A stretch of DNA of 64,000 nt from Amphibacillus cookii. GTDB lineage: Bacteria; Bacillota; Bacilli; Bacillales; Amphibacillaceae. The stretch spans positions 248,001-312,000 of the forward strand of contig NZ_JAFBDS010000001.1 in NCBI RefSeq assembly GCF_016908375.1, read 5' to 3'. Made by a program: the position numbers and the translations under genes. Below, piece after piece: positions 46,022-55,183 of this stretch (position 1 is its first letter; every line of letters starts with the position of its first letter). The notes beneath the pieces were generated by a model that made no database searches, was not told the origin of the DNA, and was given only the letters and a program-made list of their open reading frames with translations.

Positions 46022-48037
46022 TTACTGATATAGATCATCGAATACAGCAGTGAGTTTTTCTACAGTATAGCCACTTCCTCCCTTGTTTTCGACCCCTTCA
46101 ACCATCATCGCAATAATTAGCTCATAGTTATTAGGATAGGCAACAAACCAGCCATTTTCCTCGGCGTTTTCTTCTTCTAAAGATTGCTTTAATTCAGCTG
46201 TTCCTGTTTTGCCCGATAATTCTATTGCATCAATGTTTGCTTGGCGTGCTGTTCCATTTGAACTTGATACAACATGACGCAAAGCTTCCTGAATATAATT
46301 GGCATCTTCAGCTGTTATTAAGTTTTCTGCATAAGCTTGCCCATGTTCTTCTTCTTGATCTAAGATCGGTTGAATCATCGTGCCATCATTTATGATAGGT
46401 GTATAAGCGGCAGCTAGATGGAGCGCGCTCATTAGAATTTCTCCTTGCCCATACCCTGAGTCTGCAAGAAGGGTTTCACGATCGATTTCGCCACTGTTAG
46501 ATATACGACTAGGCTGGATCGGATAAGTGTAGTTAAACCCGTCTTCACCAAAGCCAAATGTGTTCAGCCCTTCAATGAATGGTTCACTTCCAATCGCTAA
46601 AGCTTTTTGTGCAAAATAGATGTTGTCTGATCGAACAAGGGCATCATTGAGGTCGACTGGACCGGTTGATTCCGACACTCGTCTCACACTGTAATTCCCC
46701 CAACCTTCTTTGCTCCATGTTAATCCATCTATTTGTACGGCATCATCCGGGGTGATCGTCCCTTCATTTAAACCAATGGTTGAGGTGATCGGTTTAAATG
46801 CAGAGCCAGGTGAATACGTAGCAGCAAACCGATTTAACATTGGTTCATTAGGATCTTCATTTAATTCATCATACTCGGATTGGCTAATGCCATACGTGAA
46901 CTGATGTGGGTCAAATGACGGACTTGAAACAAGTGCAAGTGTTTCACCTGATTGAGGCTCGAGCGCTGCTGCTGTTCCTGAGTCTTGCTCAAAATGATCG
47001 AACAGACTAACTTGGAGTTCAGCATCTATAGTTAAGTGAATATCATCACCGGGTTCACCTGTTGTTTCAGCAATGCTAATTCGATCGCCATTGTTGTCAG
47101 CAACAATTCGGACTCCTCGTGTTCCTCGTAATCGTTCTTCGAATAATTGCTCTAAACCACGCTTTCCTATTTGGTCCTGAGTCCCATAAACACCAGGGTC
47201 TGCTTGCTCGATTTCTTCAGCGGTAATGTTGCCGATGTAGCCAATCAAGTGAGCAAATGCTTCTGAATAGGGATATACCCTTCCTGTTGCTTCCCGTTGA
47301 AGCACTGCAGGTATGCTTGTCACGCTTTCAAGTAGGTCTTGATCACTTGGTGATAAAATTTTTAATGGAACAAACACACCATCTGTTACCCAATCTTGTT
47401 CAAGTGTCGCCTCAATCGTATCAACACTTAAGGTGAGTTGATCAGCAATCGCTTCGATTTCTTGGTCACGATTGTCACCAAATTGTCCAGGGTCGATACC
47501 GATTTCATAGACGGTGTCATTGATCGCCAAGCCATCTCCATTTCTATCGAAAATCTCACCGCGGCTTGTTTCAGTCGTTTCAATTGCAATTTTACCGTCT
47601 TCCTCAAGTTCTGGGAAAATTAATCTAGGGTGCCAATTGACAAGCCAATCACGTTCTTCCTCTTCATTAATGTATTCAACCATTTCAATCTCCGCATCGA
47701 ATGTTATTTCTCCAGCGACGGAATCTTGACTTACCGTAATAGGAAACGTCGTTTGCAACGCTTCCTCTTCGTTCTCTTCACCAAGGTTATAAGTAATGGT
47801 TAAATCTTCAATCGCCAAGTCTTGGTATATTTTTTGATAACGTTCAATAAAACCGTCAGTGCCATAGTTGTCTTGGGCCTCTTCCGTTAGCATGCTATAC
47901 ATATCGTTAAAGGCTTGTTCTTCCCAGAAAGAAACATAGGTCTCAAACCGCTGTTCTGGTAATACTTCTTCATCACTTGAACATCCCACTAAAGTGATGA
48001 TAAAAAGGGTACTAAATAGTAAACAGATTTTTTTCAT
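46022..48037 (-). CDS. pbpC: Class B penicillin-binding protein (PBP3/MecA-type)
   Basis: A 671-residue transpeptidase that cross-links peptidoglycan outside the membrane. The N-terminus carries a lipobox (VGC at Cys19), residues 25-140 form the NTF2-like MecA_N domain, followed by the PBP dimerisation domain. The transpeptidase motifs are SAFK (Ser412), SDN (470-472) and KTG (610-612). The architecture equals B. subtilis PbpC and staphylococcal PBP2a, the group with low beta-lactam affinity, so intrinsic tolerance is possible but not shown. It lies 23 bp after a class D sortase gene, and the two are probably cotranscribed. The symbol is by architecture. Confidence 0.92.
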   Translation of the reverse strand: MKKICLLFSTLFIITLVGCSSDEEVLPEQRFETYVSFWEEQAFNDMYSMLTEEAQDNYGTDGFIERYQKIYQDLAIEDLTITYNLGEENEEEALQTTFPITVSQDSVAGEITFDAEIEMVEYINEEEERDWLVNWHPRLIFPELEEDGKIAIETTETSRGEIFDRNGDGLAINDTVYEIGIDPGQFGDNRDQEIEAIADQLTLSVDTIEATLEQDWVTDGVFVPLKILSPSDQDLLESVTSIPAVLQREATGRVYPYSEAFAHLIGYIGNITAEEIEQADPGVYGTQDQIGKRGLEQLFEERLRGTRGVRIVADNNGDRISIAETTGEPGDDIHLTIDAELQVSLFDHFEQDSGTAAALEPQSGETLALVSSPSFDPHQFTYGISQSEYDELNEDPNEPMLNRFAATYSPGSAFKPITSTIGLNEGTITPDDAVQIDGLTWSKEGWGNYSVRRVSESTGPVDLNDALVRSDNIYFAQKALAIGSEPFIEGLNTFGFGEDGFNYTYPIQPSRISNSGEIDRETLLADSGYGQGEILMSALHLAAAYTPIINDGTMIQPILDQEEEHGQAYAENLITAEDANYIQEALRHVVSSSNGTARQANIDAIELSGKTGTAELKQSLEEENAEENGWFVAYPNNYELIIAMMVEGVENKGGSGYTVEKLTAVFDDLYQ

Positions 48038-48060
48038 GTTTAACCTCCTCAGCTATAATT

Positions 48061-48633
48061 CTATTGTTCGATCGGAACAGCATATATGAGGTAACGATCA
48101 GGGGCACTTCCGATGTAACCGAATGGATAACAAGTTGAGATCACTAATTGTTCATCTGGTGCTGTTGAGCCAATGATGGTACGATCATCAGCATCGACAA
48201 TCTCTGAATCGACCATTTGATAATAGAATTCGCCATATGGTAAGGTGATTTTTAATTGATCGCCGATTTCAACTTCACCTAACCGAGTAAAGACTGTATC
48301 ACGATGCCCTGATAACAAAATTTGATCATTTTGTCCAGGATAAGCTGTCGCAGCATGATGACCAACACCTTTGTCCAAGTCATCTGGATCTGTGCCTTCA
48401 ATAATGGGTAACGTTGCTTCAATTGTTTCAATCTCTAATAAACCAACCGTGTCGCCATGATTAGGATCAAATGCAGTGATATCGATTTTTTCTCCATTCG
48501 CGTATGTTCCAAGCAAATCTTCAACATCTCTTAATGCTTGCTTTTCAGCGGCTTGAATTCGAAAATAATGATAGCCACCAATCGATAAGAAAACAAGACC
48601 AATTAAAATAAATAGAACAGCAAGTTTTCTCAA
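48061..48633 (-). CDS. srtD: Class D sortase
   Basis: A 190-residue membrane-anchored transpeptidase. One N-terminal membrane helix (residues 4-24) precedes the sortase barrel with catalytic His110 (LSGHRDTVF), Cys168 (VISTCYPF) and Arg180 (APDRYLIY). Length and the STCYPF motif fit the Bacillus YhcS / SrtD class, which attaches LPxTx proteins to the wall. No LPxT substrate gene is visible in the window. Translation starts at TTG 48633, 8 bases behind GGAGG. It is encoded directly upstream of the PBP3 gene. Confidence 0.9.
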   Translation of the reverse strand: MRKLAVLFILIGLVFLSIGGYHYFRIQAAEKQALRDVEDLLGTYANGEKIDITAFDPNHGDTVGLLEIETIEATLPIIEGTDPDDLDKGVGHHAATAYPGQNDQILLSGHRDTVFTRLGEVEIGDQLKITLPYGEFYYQMVDSEIVDADDRTIIGSTAPDEQLVISTCYPFGYIGSAPDRYLIYAVPIEQ

Positions 48634-48771
48634 TTTTCCATCCTCCTTAGCTTTACATATTCTATATATATGTCATTAATCATTATGTCTATATCAAAAT
48701 CATATCATATTAATGCTATCAGCAGTAGAGAAGCTTGTATTTTCAAATGCAGGCACTGTGTCCTAACGTGT

Positions 48772-49407
48772 TTAAGAAACAGGTGATTCTATGTAGACTT
48801 CGCCTTTGTTAATAAGCGTTACTTGATTACTTGTTAAATCAATCATCCAATCGTAAAACAACTCAAGATTGTCAATTTCGACGAGGACATGAAAGTGAAC
48901 CTGTTCCAGATAGTCAATCGATTCAATCTGATATTGCTTTTGATGAAGTGCGTTTTCTACTTTTCCTAATAAAGGATAGGCTAGTGTGATGGTCACTTGT
49001 TTCATTAATTTACGTTCGACAATGCCCGTTTGGTTAAGGGCTTGAGATGTTGTACTTGAATAAGCGCGAATTAAGCCGCCAGCACCAAGTTTAATCCCGC
49101 CAAAGTAGCGGGTGATGACTACACACGTATCCTTCAATTCTTTCTTTTTTAAGACCTCGAGTATCGGGATGCCAGCAGTTCCTGTTGGTTCGCCATCATC
49201 ATTTGCTTTTTGGATTTGATCGTGTTCGCCAATTAAGTAGGCTGAACAATTGTGAGTCGCCTGTGCATGTTGTTTTTTAATTTTTTGAATAAAAGCATGA
49301 GCCTCTTCTTCTGTTTCTACACGTTTAACATAACCGATAAAGCGTGATTTTTGGATATCAATCTCACCCTGTCCCTCAGGATTGACCGTTAAATAAGATT
49401 TAAGCAT
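48772..49407 (-). CDS. YigZ/IMPACT-family protein
   Basis: A 211-residue protein of the UPF0029/IMPACT family. The N-terminal domain has the conserved ATHNCSAYLIG, DDGEPTGTAGIPIL and RYFGGIKLGAGGLIRAYS blocks. The C-terminal 70 residues are the DUF1949 ferredoxin-like domain. Bacterial homologues (E. coli YigZ, Bacillus YvyE) have a suggested RNA- or ribosome-linked role that is not well defined. It starts at ATG 49407 and is monocistronic. Confidence 0.92.
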   Translation of the reverse strand: MLKSYLTVNPEGQGEIDIQKSRFIGYVKRVETEEEAHAFIQKIKKQHAQATHNCSAYLIGEHDQIQKANDDGEPTGTAGIPILEVLKKKELKDTCVVITRYFGGIKLGAGGLIRAYSSTTSQALNQTGIVERKLMKQVTITLAYPLLGKVENALHQKQYQIESIDYLEQVHFHVLVEIDNLELFYDWMIDLTSNQVTLINKGEVYIESPVS

Positions 49408-49490
49408 ATCGTTACCCCTCTCTAACTTTTATTATAAATAGATTCACAAGCTAGGTAAACCCAGCGAGTATTTCCGTCTAGAAAGAATTT

Positions 49491-49716
49491 TATCAAAGCA
49501 CTTAGTGCTAAGACTGCTGAACTTAAGGATAAAGAAGAGTATAATAAATATAAAACTTAAAATATAAGTAATGTTTCAAAGGCAGAGAGAGATTGAATTA
49601 AAGCATTAGAAGATATGGAAATGAAATTGCTAGGGGAAGGAGATAAAAACTCTATAAGAGCATACTCTTCCTTTTTATTTGCCGCTATCCTTGGAGGACA
49701 CGATAAAAACAAGTGA
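49491..49716 (+). pseudogene. Decayed coding remnant with two in-frame stops
   Basis: One frame reads continuously as coding-like protein (FIKALSAKTAELKDKEEYNKY, then SKAERD, then IKALEDMEMKLLGEGDK) interrupted by TAA near 49558 and TGA near 49594. It has strong Lys/Glu-rich helical composition but no family is recognised. It probably represents a lost accessory gene at the edge of the variable region. The remaining gap up to 49839 has no gene. Confidence 0.4.
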
Positions 49717-49839
49717 ATTTACTAGAAGCGATCTCTATGTAATTGATTCATATTTTGGTCAGACAAAACAAAACATAAAAAATCGGGTATGACCGTATGG
49801 AAATAGATAAAATAGAAACACAGAGGGGAGGTAGTGATT

Positions 49840-50697
49840 GTGGGATGGATTGAAAGTATCGGCGAAGCTATCAACTACATTGAAGACAACTTAACTGAAA
49901 AACTCACAATAGAGAACATTGCAAAACAGGCATTTATTTCGCCGTTTTATTTTCAAAAAGGATTTGCAATGCTCTGTGGTTTTACAGTCGGAGAGTATAT
50001 CAGACAACGCAGGCTTACCCTTGCCGGCAGTAAGCTTGTTTCCACTGATGAAAAAATTATCGATATTGCATTAAAATATGATTATGACTCGCCGGATAGT
50101 TTCACTAAAGCTTTTACTCGTTTCCACGGTGTAACGCCTACCGCTGTACGAAAAGATGGAGCAATGATAAAATCCTTTGCTCCTCTAAAAATCAAAATCT
50201 TATTGGAAGGTGGTTATGTTATGGATTACAAAATTGTAGAAAAAGATTCATTTACGATCATTGGTGCATCAAGGATATTCAAATACGGTACTGCTAAAAC
50301 AGAGATTCCACGGTTCTGGACAGATCATTATCAAACAGGAAAAGGCAAAGTTGTTTGCGGAATGTATGGAGTATGCATTGATGAGAATTTGGGTTCCGAT
50401 AAGTTTGACTATTTGATTGCAGATAATTACGACCCATCCTCAGAAGTGCCAGATGGATTTGTTACAAAAATTATTCCAAAACACACTTGGGCTATATTTG
50501 CCTGCAAAGGGTCAATGCCGAAATCTCTGCAAGATGTAAACCAAAAAATCTTTTCGGAATGGCTTCCTAATTGCAAGGATTATGAAATTGCAGCAGGTTA
50601 CAATATTGAAATGTATACCAATATTGATGATTATCTTAAAGGAAATCAGGATGAAAACTACTACAGCGAGATTTGGATCCCTGTTAAGAAAAAATAA
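49840..50697 (+). CDS. AraC-family regulator with GyrI-like effector domain (Rob/SoxS-type)
   Basis: A 285-residue regulator. Residues 1-105 are a double helix-turn-helix AraC domain (KLTIENIAKQAFISPFYFQK and EKIIDIALKYDYDSPDSFTKAF). Residues 120-285 form a GyrI/effector-binding domain (FTIIGASRIF, HTWAIFACKGSMP, YYSEIWIPVKKK), which often binds drugs or other small hydrophobic ligands. I take GTG 49840 as start, with GGGGAGG 8-9 bases upstream; GTG 49834 overlaps the RBS region. It stands alone in the accessory stretch. Codon use looks different from the surrounding core genes, suggesting transfer. Confidence 0.86.
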   Translation: MGWIESIGEAINYIEDNLTEKLTIENIAKQAFISPFYFQKGFAMLCGFTVGEYIRQRRLTLAGSKLVSTDEKIIDIALKYDYDSPDSFTKAFTRFHGVTPTAVRKDGAMIKSFAPLKIKILLEGGYVMDYKIVEKDSFTIIGASRIFKYGTAKTEIPRFWTDHYQTGKGKVVCGMYGVCIDENLGSDKFDYLIADNYDPSSEVPDGFVTKIIPKHTWAIFACKGSMPKSLQDVNQKIFSEWLPNCKDYEIAAGYNIEMYTNIDDYLKGNQDENYYSEIWIPVKKK

Positions 50698-50734
50698 TTA
50701 CGCTGAAGGACATAATTCCTAATTTACTTGGTTT

Positions 50735-51235
50735 TATTTTTGGTAGAACTAACTGAGCAAGGCATCCTACGCTGCAATTTCGTAGAGTGCCTTGTTCGTT
50801 GTGCGCTCGGCATGGGAGACAACTTGGTGATAGAATGTCTAGCTAGATCTCTAATTTCTATGGCTTCTTTCTTATCAATCTTTCCTTGAGAAGCAGAAGA
50901 TAGTGTAGAAGTCAAAGCCGTCAGATGCGCTTTACTAATAGATTGAGCCGAAGGATATTTTTTTAATAAGCGATAGATATAGGTATGATGTAATGATGTC
51001 ACATACACAGGAAATATCAGGTCAATAATACGAACATATTGTCCTTTCGCTTCGGACTGATACTGACCTAATCGAGTCCTATTACGCGTTAAAAATATTA
51101 ACTTTTGATGGGCATTGAAGCGTTCTAATTAGTAGTCACACTTAACTTTCTAGCCATTAATTTAGCATCTTTCTTGTTAGTTTTTGTTTTCCTTAACGCA
51201 GTAGATTTAGCGAACTCTTTTATTAATAAAGAGTT
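50735..51235 (-). pseudogene. IS110-family transposase remnant
   Basis: The minus strand encodes pieces of an IS110-type DEDD transposase in order: a segment ending EFAKSTALRKTKTNKKDAK (about 51140-51235), then after a break NRTRLGQYQSEAKGQYVR leading into IIDLIFPVYVTSLHHTYIY and a KKYPSAQSISKAHLTAL block (to about 50780). N- and C-terminal parts and the IS ends are missing and the frame is broken. It marks the start of a decayed mobile-element region. Confidence 0.7.
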
Positions 51236-51568
51236 ATATGTGTAAACGGAGTATTGGATAGGTTGCACTTAGTTGGACAGATTCGTTAAGGTCATATAAA
51301 CTTGATTCAATAAATATCGGAGGAGAGTCAATTAGAAACTCAATGTCTGGGAATCCTTTTTTTATGGTCTTTTTCAGTCTCTAAAACCTCCTCTAAACAT
51401 CGTATTTACCTTCACCCTTGACATCAATACAACGCACTCCACATGGTTTTTGATAAAAAGATGATACTCATAAGAACAACTCTGTAAATCTGAATAAGCT
51501 GAAAAAGTAAGTCAGTTATTGTGTTTTGAAGATCCTGAAGATTAAAGATAGAAGAATATATATAATAG
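51236..51568. other. Intergenic stretch without a recognised gene
   Basis: About 330 bp between the IS110 remnant and the C45 hydrolase gene. It contains TTGCACTTAGTTGGACAG (near 51263), which looks like an insertion-sequence end, but no partner end or gene is seen. Confidence 0.35.
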
Positions 51569-52738
51569 TTAAAATGTGTCTTTGGCTTGTAAAGAGAATT
51601 TAAAGTATGGGGATCGAATGGATTGCTCGTATTCTTTCTTCTCTACATTAAAGTTATCTTTTAAATAGAAGCTAACCTCTACACTTCTATTGTCAATATC
51701 ATATACACTGTGCAATAAAGTGCGCACGGGTATCTCTGGAGGGTTTTTATACGAATTCTTTTCTACAAAGACCAAAGCATTGGTTTCTTTGACAAAGTCT
51801 AAAGTAACCTTTCTATCATGTTCTTTAATAGCATGATAGAGAGCTCTATACCTATTGTAGGGACAGGTTTTTTCATCACTTACCCTAGGAATATCTTTTA
51901 TTGATTCATAACGGTGCAATAAAAAATTTGTAATAATTTGTGGGTCGTCTTTACCTTCAATAATATATTCTTTATTGTGTGTATGTGAATATTCCCATAC
52001 AAAAGAGTTGCCAGATTTATCGGCAATTAACAAATGTATGGGCTGAAACATGTAAAAATGCTTATTCACTAAAAGAGCTTCTTTAGCTTCCTCCACAGTA
52101 GCACAGGTGTCCAGCAACAATTGTACACTCTTAAGCTCATTTAGACCTACGGCATTGCAATAGGTTGGCTCCGTGTGATATCTTGATGTTGATTCATCAT
52201 CAGCTAAGTGAACTACCGTTAAGCCCTTTGCATTTATTCCCTCCAGTGATTCCCCTAGTAACTGAAAACTCAAGATGGAAATAGAAGGATAGCCTTTATC
52301 AGGATACATTTCAATAATATATGGTTTTGATAAAGCAGGCATACTGCTGGGCATATAAAAGTCCAAGTTCCTGCTGATGATGCCATGCCCTAATGTTGTT
52401 CTGCTAGGGGGATAGTAGACCGCTGAACAACCTGTACTTAAAATTGCTTCCCCTAATAATGAGAAGTCAATTAAATCTTTTCTCATATTTGCATTGTATG
52501 CATCTGCTATACCTCTCATTCTCTCATAGAAAATGGGATAGTTTTTTTCTAAATAAACGCTTTGGCAACGGGTTTGTAACATATCCTCCGTAGGCTCTTT
52601 TGCTATGCTATGTATTTCTTTTGCTATTTCTCCTAGCTTTCTTCCAATTTCATAATTAGTCCCCTTTAGAGTCAAGTGACGAACCTCAAAAAAATTTTCA
52701 GGACTACTTAATATTATGCTTTCGTGAAAACTTAACAT
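51569..52738 (-). CDS. C45-family autoproteolytic acyltransferase/hydrolase
   Basis: A 389-residue Ntn-hydrolase-type enzyme. Cys104 in STGCSAVYY is the candidate nucleophile; it is normally exposed by self-cleavage before the cysteine. The following SRNLDFYMPS segment matches the conserved RxxD region. The family includes penicillin acyltransferases and bile-acid-hydrolase-like amidases; the natural substrate here is unknown. The gene overlaps the end of a MerR-family gene by 7 bases and shares its RBS region, so translation is coupled and regulation by that MerR protein is likely. Confidence 0.78.
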   Translation of the reverse strand: MLSFHESIILSSPENFFEVRHLTLKGTNYEIGRKLGEIAKEIHSIAKEPTEDMLQTRCQSVYLEKNYPIFYERMRGIADAYNANMRKDLIDFSLLGEAILSTGCSAVYYPPSRTTLGHGIISRNLDFYMPSSMPALSKPYIIEMYPDKGYPSISILSFQLLGESLEGINAKGLTVVHLADDESTSRYHTEPTYCNAVGLNELKSVQLLLDTCATVEEAKEALLVNKHFYMFQPIHLLIADKSGNSFVWEYSHTHNKEYIIEGKDDPQIITNFLLHRYESIKDIPRVSDEKTCPYNRYRALYHAIKEHDRKVTLDFVKETNALVFVEKNSYKNPPEIPVRTLLHSVYDIDNRSVEVSFYLKDNFNVEKKEYEQSIRSPYFKFSLQAKDTF

Positions 52739-53313
52739 GATTGCATTTCCTCCTTCTTATTTGGCTGACTTTCTTGTTTTTCAGTATTAATATTCCTAGC
52801 GTACTGTCTTATCTCTTTAATCTCTTCCTTATCAACGCCTAATGCTTCTAAAAAAATTTGGTGTCCCTCTGGAGAGGTTTCTTCTAGTTTTGTGTGAAGC
52901 TTATCCATTTCATCCTCATCCAGACCAGACAATTTTAGAACTTCAACTAGTGTGTCTTTCTCTAAAATTTGAAGCCGTTTCAACAACTCCTCATTTTTTA
53001 AAATACTAAGAATTAGATGTTGCTGATTTTTAATCCTGTTTATTTGCCTATTTAGTTCCTCTAATCTTTTTTCAAGAGTCTCTTTTATTCTATCTTCAGG
53101 TCCTTCTAATAAAAATTTAATTTGCTTTAAGGATAAACCTGTCTGTCGATATGTGCATATCTGTTCCAATCTTTTTACATCCTCCTGTGAATACCTCCTA
53201 TAATTATTGTGGCCTCTACTAGACGGTTTTAAAAGAGCAATAGTGTCATAATATAATAATGTACTTCGAGAAAGACTAAATTGCTTACATAATTGACTTA
53301 CAGAATAATTCAT
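52732..53313 (-). CDS. MerR-family transcriptional regulator
   Basis: A 193-residue regulator. Residues 1-70 are the MerR winged helix (YSVSQLCKQFSLSRSTLLYYD, RGHNNYRRYSQEDVKRLEQI). A coiled coil (about 75-110) follows, then a short acidic and basic helical tail of unknown ligand specificity without a clear metal-binding cysteine pattern. The single Cys in CTYRQTG and the C-terminal Cys are not diagnostic. Its own promoter (53336-53366) has the 19-bp spacer typical of MerR-activated promoters, so it autoregulates and probably controls the coupled C45 hydrolase gene. Confidence 0.88.
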   Translation of the reverse strand: MNYSVSQLCKQFSLSRSTLLYYDTIALLKPSSRGHNNYRRYSQEDVKRLEQICTYRQTGLSLKQIKFLLEGPEDRIKETLEKRLEELNRQINRIKNQQHLILSILKNEELLKRLQILEKDTLVEVLKLSGLDEDEMDKLHTKLEETSPEGHQIFLEALGVDKEEIKEIRQYARNINTEKQESQPNKKEEMQSC

Positions 53314-53335
53314 GATCGATCCCCCTCCAATACTT

Positions 53336-53366
53336 AGGTTAAACTATAAAGCTATAGTCAGGTCAA
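53336..53366 (-). promoter_or_regulatory. MerR-type promoter with 19-bp spacer and operator palindrome
   Basis: On the minus strand TTGACC (53366-53361), a 19-bp spacer and TAACCT (53341-53336). The spacer contains ACTATA-GCTT-TATAGT, a perfect inverted repeat. The overlong spacer with a central dyad is the hallmark of MerR-family regulated promoters. It lies 23 bp before the MerR gene. Confidence 0.85.
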
Positions 53367-53466
53367 TGATAAATTTTATAAAACCTTTACAACCTAAAGG
53401 CGTTTCACCCCATCAGTCTTAGGAAACATAAAACATACTTGACTCATTACATGTCTTCAAATCTTT

Positions 53467-53640
53467 TTATACCTTCCTAGACAAAGAAATGGTTGAGGAT
53501 GGTATCCCTAGTTCTTCTGATAGATCAACCACTGTCTCGGTTGAGGGAGGCTCGAGTCTTTTTAACACAGAATTTATTAATTCTTTACTATAATTACTAG
53601 ATATAGGTATATTGTCACAATACGTGCTCAAATAGGTCCA
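53467..53640 (-). pseudogene. IS3-type transposase orfA remnant
   Basis: The minus strand encodes NYSKELINSVLKRLEPP followed by a helix-turn-helix DLSEELGIPSSTISL, the usual N-terminus of an IS3-type OrfA. It then ends without the rest of the element. The adjacent upstream codons are not homologous to any transposase I recognise. A decayed fragment. Confidence 0.5.
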
Positions 53641-53697
53641 TATTTTGGAAAACAAGCAGGTAAGGGAGATTTTGATACCATTAGGCGTGCATACCAT

Positions 53698-54720
53698 TCT
53701 AATGGTAAAGCGAAGTTGAGCAAAAACAACGCTAGTGTATACGAAATATTTTAATAGTAAGTTTAGAGTATTTTAAAAGTGAGACATGACATGAAATATT
53801 TGCAATGCTATAATCCAGTCAAAATTATACAGAGGTGATTAGCTAAAATGATCAAATAATCTTATCTATTATAAAAACAATTAAAGTGGTATTGGCAAAT
53901 TCAAAGCATCTTTAGTTATTTATACACGAGATGTTTAATGACATGCCATATACTGTTGCAAAAGTTTTGGATAGGATTATGATTGTATCGTTTTAGTTAT
54001 ATTCATTAAGAAATGACTAGTTGTTTTTGTTGAACAGCTTTTTTTATGATAAACCTAATTTATATTGTGATACTTATAAACCTTCCAAAGCTTTTGAGCT
54101 AGGAAGGTTTTGCTGTTTTTGTTTCAATACTTTGAAGTAGTGATTAACATATGAAGATAAGAATTAATGAACACAGTTTACCATTATCTAAATCAGGACC
54201 CTATGGCGTTTCATTTATCATCACTCATGGGCAGTGGAATGGTAAACCATCACTATGGATAGCCTTACTAAACAACTTCTTAGACCATACTTCTGGGTAG
54301 TGTAATCAACGCTAGAAAAACAATCTCTTAGAAGCTCTTTGCCCATGAGTTAAGAATAAACTTCATTGTAAGTGGGTTGAGTGCTAAAAAACTATCTTCA
54401 CGTGTTGTCTGTTGAGATGCATTTGCCTCAAATTTCATATTACCCCACCTTTTTGAGTGTGAAGTATAGTTTAATAGAGTATTTTATTCCAGTTATATCA
54501 ATGATATAGGCTGATTCCACTACTGATTAGCAGTGGAATGAATTTCAGATTTTGGGTTTGCAATTTTACTTTTGACACGCTAACTTTGTTTATGATTTAT
54601 AAATTTTAGAATGCACAGCATTTATTATCCATCGTATTGCAAATTAGTTGACGATGGAAACTAAATGCATTAAAATTATAGTTGACAATGGAAACCAAAT
54701 GAATTAGGGGGGGGAATACA
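53698..54720. other. 1-kb region with decayed sequence and a terminator
   Basis: No intact gene. A promoter-like TGCTATAAT (near 53808) and an AGAGGTGAT RBS lead to an ATG followed after three codons by a stop, suggesting a dead gene. A hairpin AAACCTTCC / GGAAGGTTT (54078-54110) followed by a T-rich tail is a good intrinsic terminator. The remainder is AT-rich without recognisable features up to the MarR gene. Confidence 0.4.
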
Positions 54721-55167
54721 ATGAATAAAGACATTCCAGATATACATGATTTATTACAAGATTTATCATGGTACTTTGGTAATCAAGGGTTCGATGACGA
54801 ATGCTGTGAAGACTTATCTTTGGCAGAGTATATGGCATTAAAGAAGGTGTACGATATACAAAATATCACAATTAAGGAGTTGGGGGTCTCACTAAATATT
54901 ACTAAAAGCGGGATTAGTAAAATCATAGATCGTCTTGAAAAAAAATGCTATGTATCCAGGCATCAATCTTCATCTGATGGCAGAATATGCTGTGTATTGC
55001 CGACAGAAAAAGGGAATAATGCGATACACAAGATATCCAATCGTTACAGTGAATATTTGGATGAGATACTTGGAGCTGTAGATGAAGAAGCACTACAAAA
55101 CATTAAGGATACGCTGGAATTACTATTTAAAGCAATACAAGATAAAGGCTTTATAAAATCAAATTAA
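54721..55167 (+). CDS. MarR-family regulator with cysteine pairs
   Basis: A 148-residue winged-helix regulator (KKVYDIQNITIKELGVSLNI then TKSGISKIIDRLEKK, and a wing with SSDGRICCVLPTEKG). Unusually it has two CysCys pairs, at 28-29 near the N-terminus and at 90-91 in the wing, plus Cys76. Vicinal cysteines near the DNA-binding part suggest sensing of a soft metal, metalloid or thiol oxidant. It is followed within 20 bp by a permease gene and a small CysCys protein, so it probably represses this operon. A GGGGGG-rich RBS precedes ATG 54721. Confidence 0.85.
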   Translation: MNKDIPDIHDLLQDLSWYFGNQGFDDECCEDLSLAEYMALKKVYDIQNITIKELGVSLNITKSGISKIIDRLEKKCYVSRHQSSSDGRICCVLPTEKGNNAIHKISNRYSEYLDEILGAVDEEALQNIKDTLELLFKAIQDKGFIKSN

Positions 55168-55183
55168 GATGGGGGGGAGTGTA

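Noticed and set aside
54145-54300. Coding-like frame (LSKSGPYGVSFIITHG...)
   Set aside because: Short, without RBS or a recognisable family; left as part of the featureless 1-kb gap.
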